Shown here in pieces: positions 60,588 to 64,000 of a DNA stretch of 64,000 nucleotides. Each line of letters starts with the position of its first letter. Within the stretch, counting starts at the first letter, position 1. Below the pieces are notes generated by a model. It was given only the letters and a program-made list of their open reading frames with translations, did not search any database and had not been told where the DNA came from. Position numbers and translations under genes: made by a program. Source of the DNA: Hymenopus coronatus (lineage: Eukaryota; Arthropoda; Insecta; Mantodea; Hymenopodidae); NCBI GenBank assembly GCA_030762935.1, contig CM060890.1, positions 148,617,629-148,681,628 of the forward strand, in the 5' to 3' direction.

Positions 60588-62066
60588 ATGATGTGTTCCA
60601 TTCACACGACTTTCTCTACATCGCTGTAACAAATTGCTGTTAAAAAGCATATACTTCTATCTCTTTATAATATTCGAGATAAACATTAACAGAAATTGTC
60701 TTATTAATTCTGCAAAAAAGGCATTTATGACATATTATGTACTTTAACGAAGTCTATATATTTTAGGTGGTAATTTTTTGTGTGTTTCTTACTTTACCAG
60801 TTATGTAAAATCCAGCAAAATTCACCCACAATAAAGAGGTATTTAGAGAATATTCCTTGAAAATTCAAGATAAACATTTTCTTTGCCATATAAATATTTT
60901 AATATAATGCATTTTAATCAAAATCGTTAGAGCCAATTTTGAGAAAATCAAAATTTTCAAAAATTTCCCATGTAAAGGGCTGTTCTGAATCCCCCCATTT
61001 TGATAAAAATCTTCGGTCCCATCCCTGAAACATAATAAACTTAAATACCAAGTTTGATATTTTACCGACTTTGCGCTTTTGAGTTATCGTGTTCACAGAC
61101 ACACCGACATACACAGGGACCTTTTTCTTAAATGCTTTTTTTATACAGGGGACCCTAAAACGTGTATTTTCGGTGGAATCTTGGTATTGAATTTTTGTTG
61201 TAATACAATACCTTCTCTATACACAATGTACATAGTACGTGTAGAGAAATTCAAAAACTTATGTGTTACACTCACATGAGTTTCTCTAGATACTCCAAAT
61301 AAAAACAGTTCTTACTAAAGATTACTCTTTTATCTCCACCACGCTAATCAAAATAAATAGTCGTATTACTTGCTGCTTCCTTGTAAGTAGAAGGGAAACA
61401 CACTAGGATAAAGTGATAGTCAAATGTTTTAATAACTTATCGGTGTTTGAGGTTCGGTTCGTTTGCATGGTGCAGTTAGAGAAAAGTATTACATATTTTA
61501 AAGCTGAAAGCAATAATAGGTAATATCTGAGAAACAGTCAGTTCTTCAAAAAAGCGTATTAGAGAAATTATGTGTTTAAAAAATAATGTATATTTTTTCT
61601 GTGGTAAGTTTTTGTCTATCTCTTATGTTTTATCAGTTATACAAAATTGCGCAACATTGATTCAGAATAAAGATGTCTTTAGAGGCTATTCCCTGAAAAT
61701 TCAGGATATATATTTTATTTGCCATATAAATATCTTTAATATACGGTATTTTAATCAAAATCGTTACAGCCATTTTTTTTTTTGAGAAAATCAACATTTT
61801 CGAAAATTTGTCCATGTAAGGGGCACTTGGGGTGGGGGATTTTCTTGAAAATCTTTGTGTCACATCCTTGGAAGATAGTGAATTTAAATACCAAATTTGG
61901 TATTTAACGGACTTTTCGTTTTTGAGCTATGCTGCCCACAGGCACACACGGACATTTAGGGGGTTCTAAAACATGTATTTCCGGTGAAATCTCGGTATCG
62001 AATGTTTGGGTGCATTGCAATACATTCTCTATACACTATGTACACAGCTCGTGTAGAGAAAGTAAA
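60588..62066 (+). mobile_element. Two HP1k copies head to tail
   Basis: 60588-61254 starts TGATGTGTTCCATTCACACGAC and ends GTACGTGTAGAGAAATTC. 61258-62066 starts TTATGTGTTACACTCACATGAG and ends CAGCTCGTGTAGAGAAAGTA. Confidence 0.85.
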
Positions 62067-62195
62067 AGGTTTGTGTTTACAGTTTGGAAGAGCAATGTTT
62101 GGGTGCATTACAATACCTTCTCTATACACTATGTACACAGCTCGTGTAGAGAAAGTAAAATGATTGTGTTTATAGTTTGGAAGAGCAATGTTTAG
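61999..62195. repeat. ~97-bp duplication of an HP1k hairpin end with flanking DNA
   Basis: ATGTTTGGGTGCATTRCAATAC...GTAGAGAAAGTAAAA plus GTTTGTGTTTACAGTTTGG (flank) is repeated. The second copy follows at 62096, and the start of a third (AGTTTGGAAGAGCAATGTTT) follows at 62175. Confidence 0.85.
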
Positions 62196-62606
62196 CTCTC
62201 GCTTGTATTGTTCGCTTCTGGAAAGGGGAACATTCAATACGTCAAAGTCAAAGTTGAGAGCGCTTTTCTTTTTGGACATCCTTGTCTGTGTACAGAGTAC
62301 AAGAAAATATGGAACTTGCTTGGAACTTTTACTGCCGCGAGGACCTGAACCTCACTTCTTAGCACCAGTTACCCCTTCTTCCGCCGTCTTTCGTTTCTCT
62401 GCAGAATTATTAGAGCCGTTTTATGATGCTATGGTGATGAGGATGCTCGCAGAATCCTCCCAATAGACCTCCTCTACTTATATACAACAATCTGCTTCAT
62501 GCTAAATATTAGTAAAAGTGCAACCAATAATTCAGGCTATCTCGAAGAAGATTATCCCCACAGCAACAAAAAGGTATTTGATATAAACAGTTTTTTTTAA
62601 CGTTGA
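62196..62606. other. Unique-looking sequence with one open frame
   Basis: A plus frame to 62466 (about 90 codons) has ordinary composition but no recognised domain. An HP1k scrap (CTGCTTCATGCTAAATATTAG) lies at 62491-62515. Confidence 0.35.
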
Positions 62607-62828
62607 TTAACCTGGTTGGTCATATCGGACGTGGATGAAATTGGTGAAAGGATGCTCAAATGATCTCGGGGTCCATGAAGCCTAAAGTTACTCGACATTC
62701 GTCTTCTTAGGACAAGGGAAAACCACGAGAAAAAACACAAACCTTATGCGGGCAATTCACTCGAAGGGAGATTTGAACTCGCGCCCTGTTGAATGTGAGG
62801 CAGACACGCTACTACCCAGCCGGTCCAA
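62607..62828 (-). mobile_element. tRNA-derived SINE, family D
   Basis: Reversed: GGCTGGGTAGTAGCGTGTCTG, B box GAGTTCAAATCTCCC, a body with GGTTTTCCCTTGTCC and CATGGACCCCGAGATC, and a tail near GATATGACCAACC. Confidence 0.7.
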
Positions 62829-62830
62829 CC

Positions 62831-63338
62831 TGTGATCCACAATTTGTGCACCAAGTTTTCGTTTACTAGTTATACAAAACCCATCCAAGCTGACTTCTCA
62901 CCCCGGAGGTCCTAGGTTCGATTCCCGGCTGGGGCGGGTATTTTAACGAGATCCACAATTTGTGCACCAAGTTTTTTTCTAGCTCTTACCGTTTACTAGT
63001 TATACAAAACCCATCCAAGCTGACTTCTCTCCCCGGAGGTCCTAGGTTCGATTCCCGGCTGGGGCGGGTATTTTAACGAGATCCACAATTTGTGCACCAA
63101 GTTTTTTTCTAGCTCTTACCGTTTACTAGTTATACAAAACCCATCCAAGCTGACTTCTCTCCCCGGAGGTCCTAGGTTCGATTCCCGGCTGGGGCGGGTA
63201 TTTTAACGAGATCCACAATTTGTGCACCAAGTTTTTTTCTACCTCTTACCGTTTACTAGTTATACAAAACCCATCCAAGCTGACTTCTCACCCCGGAGGT
63301 CCTAGGTTCGATTCCCGGCTGGGGCGGGTATTTTTTCT
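62831..63338 (+). repeat. 130-bp tandem array, 4 copies, fusing HP1k and SINE sequence
   Basis: CCTAGGTTCGATTCCCGG recurs at 62911, 63041, 63171 and 63301, exactly 130 bp apart. Each unit joins an HP1k interior piece (CTAGCTCTTACCGTTTACTA, TATACAAAACCCATCCA) to the tRNA-like end of SINE family B (GTTCGATTCCCGGCTGGGGC). Confidence 0.93.
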
Positions 63339-63505
63339 TTACCCAGAATTATTCCCTATGCCCCACAGAAGTATGTATGTGAGAGCGAATGTTTGAGGGA
63401 AATAAAACGATTTAAAGCAAACGTAATGAACCTACAGACAACAAGTTGTTTCTAGCCCAAAGCCCCCGATATCACCTTACATGTTAGAGGGGGCTATACA
63501 AATCA
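63300..63505 (+). mobile_element. SINE, family B, whose head is the last unit of the 130-bp array
   Basis: From the final B box the sequence continues into the normal family body (CCAGAATTATTCCCTATGCC, GAAGTATGTATGTGAG) and tail (AGCCCCCGATATCACCTTAC, GGGGGCTATACAAAT). Confidence 0.8.
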
Positions 63506-63511
63506 AACAAA

Positions 63512-63781
63512 AAAGTAATTCAGAATGAAGAGGTCTTCAGAGGCTATTCTCAAAAAATTCAAATTACTTTACATTTGTTTCGTCATAGAAATATGCTTTA
63601 ATTTGAATAAAAACATCGTTAGAACTATTTTTGAGTAAATTAAAGTTTTTTTATTTAAAGGGGGATTTGTTTTAAAATCTTCGTGTCGCATCCTTGGAAA
63701 GTACCTAACTTAACTACCCAGTTTGGTATTTAACCGACTTTTCGTTTTTGAGCTATGCTGTCAACAGACACACACACATGG
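63512..63781 (+). mobile_element. HP1k fragment
   Basis: From ATTCAGAATGAAGAGGTCTTC to GTCAACAGACACACACACATGG; both ends are missing. Confidence 0.75.
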
Positions 63782-63794
63782 ATATCTGCCTATT

Positions 63795-64000
63795 TTTACT
63801 TTCACGTAGTGTATAGAGAAGGTATTGCACTCCACCCAAAAATTCGATACCCAGATTTCACCGGAAATACATGTTTTGGGTCCCCCGATTCCAAAAAAAA
63901 GAATTTTCAGAAAAAGGTCCGTGTGTGTGCGAGTTTGTGTCTATGGACAGCATAGCTCAAAAACGAAAAACCGTTGAATACAATTCTTTTTTTAAATAAT
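63795..64000 (-). mobile_element. HP1k copy cut by the window edge
   Basis: It starts TTTTTACTTTCACGTAGTGTATAGAGAAGG and continues past the end of the window. Confidence 0.8.

Noticed and set aside
62840..63340. Cluster of functional tRNA genes
   Set aside because: Only B-box-like ends repeat; there is no complete A box, anticodon stem or acceptor stem.

Overview
This is AT-rich, gene-poor DNA from an animal nuclear genome. Evidence: leucine-rich-repeat (LRR) genes with a signal peptide and a splice acceptor just before the start codon, several tRNA-derived SINE families, TA-flanked inverted-repeat transposons, long minisatellites, and no bacterial gene order, operons or ribosome-binding sites. 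The phylum cannot be fixed by eye. An invertebrate is likely, and the SINE tails ending in ...GCGTTAAACAC... would fit a mollusc or relative (weak inference).

Layout. Positions 1-475 hold a 92-bp minisatellite abutting the stop codon of an intact secreted or surface-anchored LRR protein gene (477-1703, minus strand). Directly upstream, 1704-8640 is an array of about 64 copies of a ~108-bp unit. The unit is a copy of the gene's own 5' end: about 36 bp of intron, the splice acceptor, the ATG and most of the signal-peptide and LRRNT start. A second LRR copy, broken by an internal frameshifting deletion, lies at 21934-22715 in the same orientation, so the window covers a small decayed LRR cluster.

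From 8.85 kb to the end, more than half of the DNA is one interspersed repeat family, called HP1k here. It is about 0.8-1.05 kb long with roughly fifty full or partial copies in both orientations, often head to tail. One end starts TCTGATGTG. The other ends in a hairpin and GTAGAGAAAGTA. No clear target-site duplication was seen. It behaves like a non-autonomous Helitron/Helentron-type element (inference). Mariner-like relics (four copies), other TA-flanked transposons, at least four SINE families and five more minisatellite arrays sit between or inside HP1k copies.

The largest non-repeat stretch, 51.6-54.2 kb, carries a heat-shock-element plus TATA arrangement on the minus strand and an X-box-like motif, but no recognisable downstream protein. 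Other possible coding remnants are an exon-like ORF at 35842-36098 and an acidic ORF at 49644-50148 split by a SINE.

The most unusual signal is the amplification of an immune-type LRR gene's own acceptor/start/signal-peptide segment into a 7-kb array immediately 5' of its intact coding exon.
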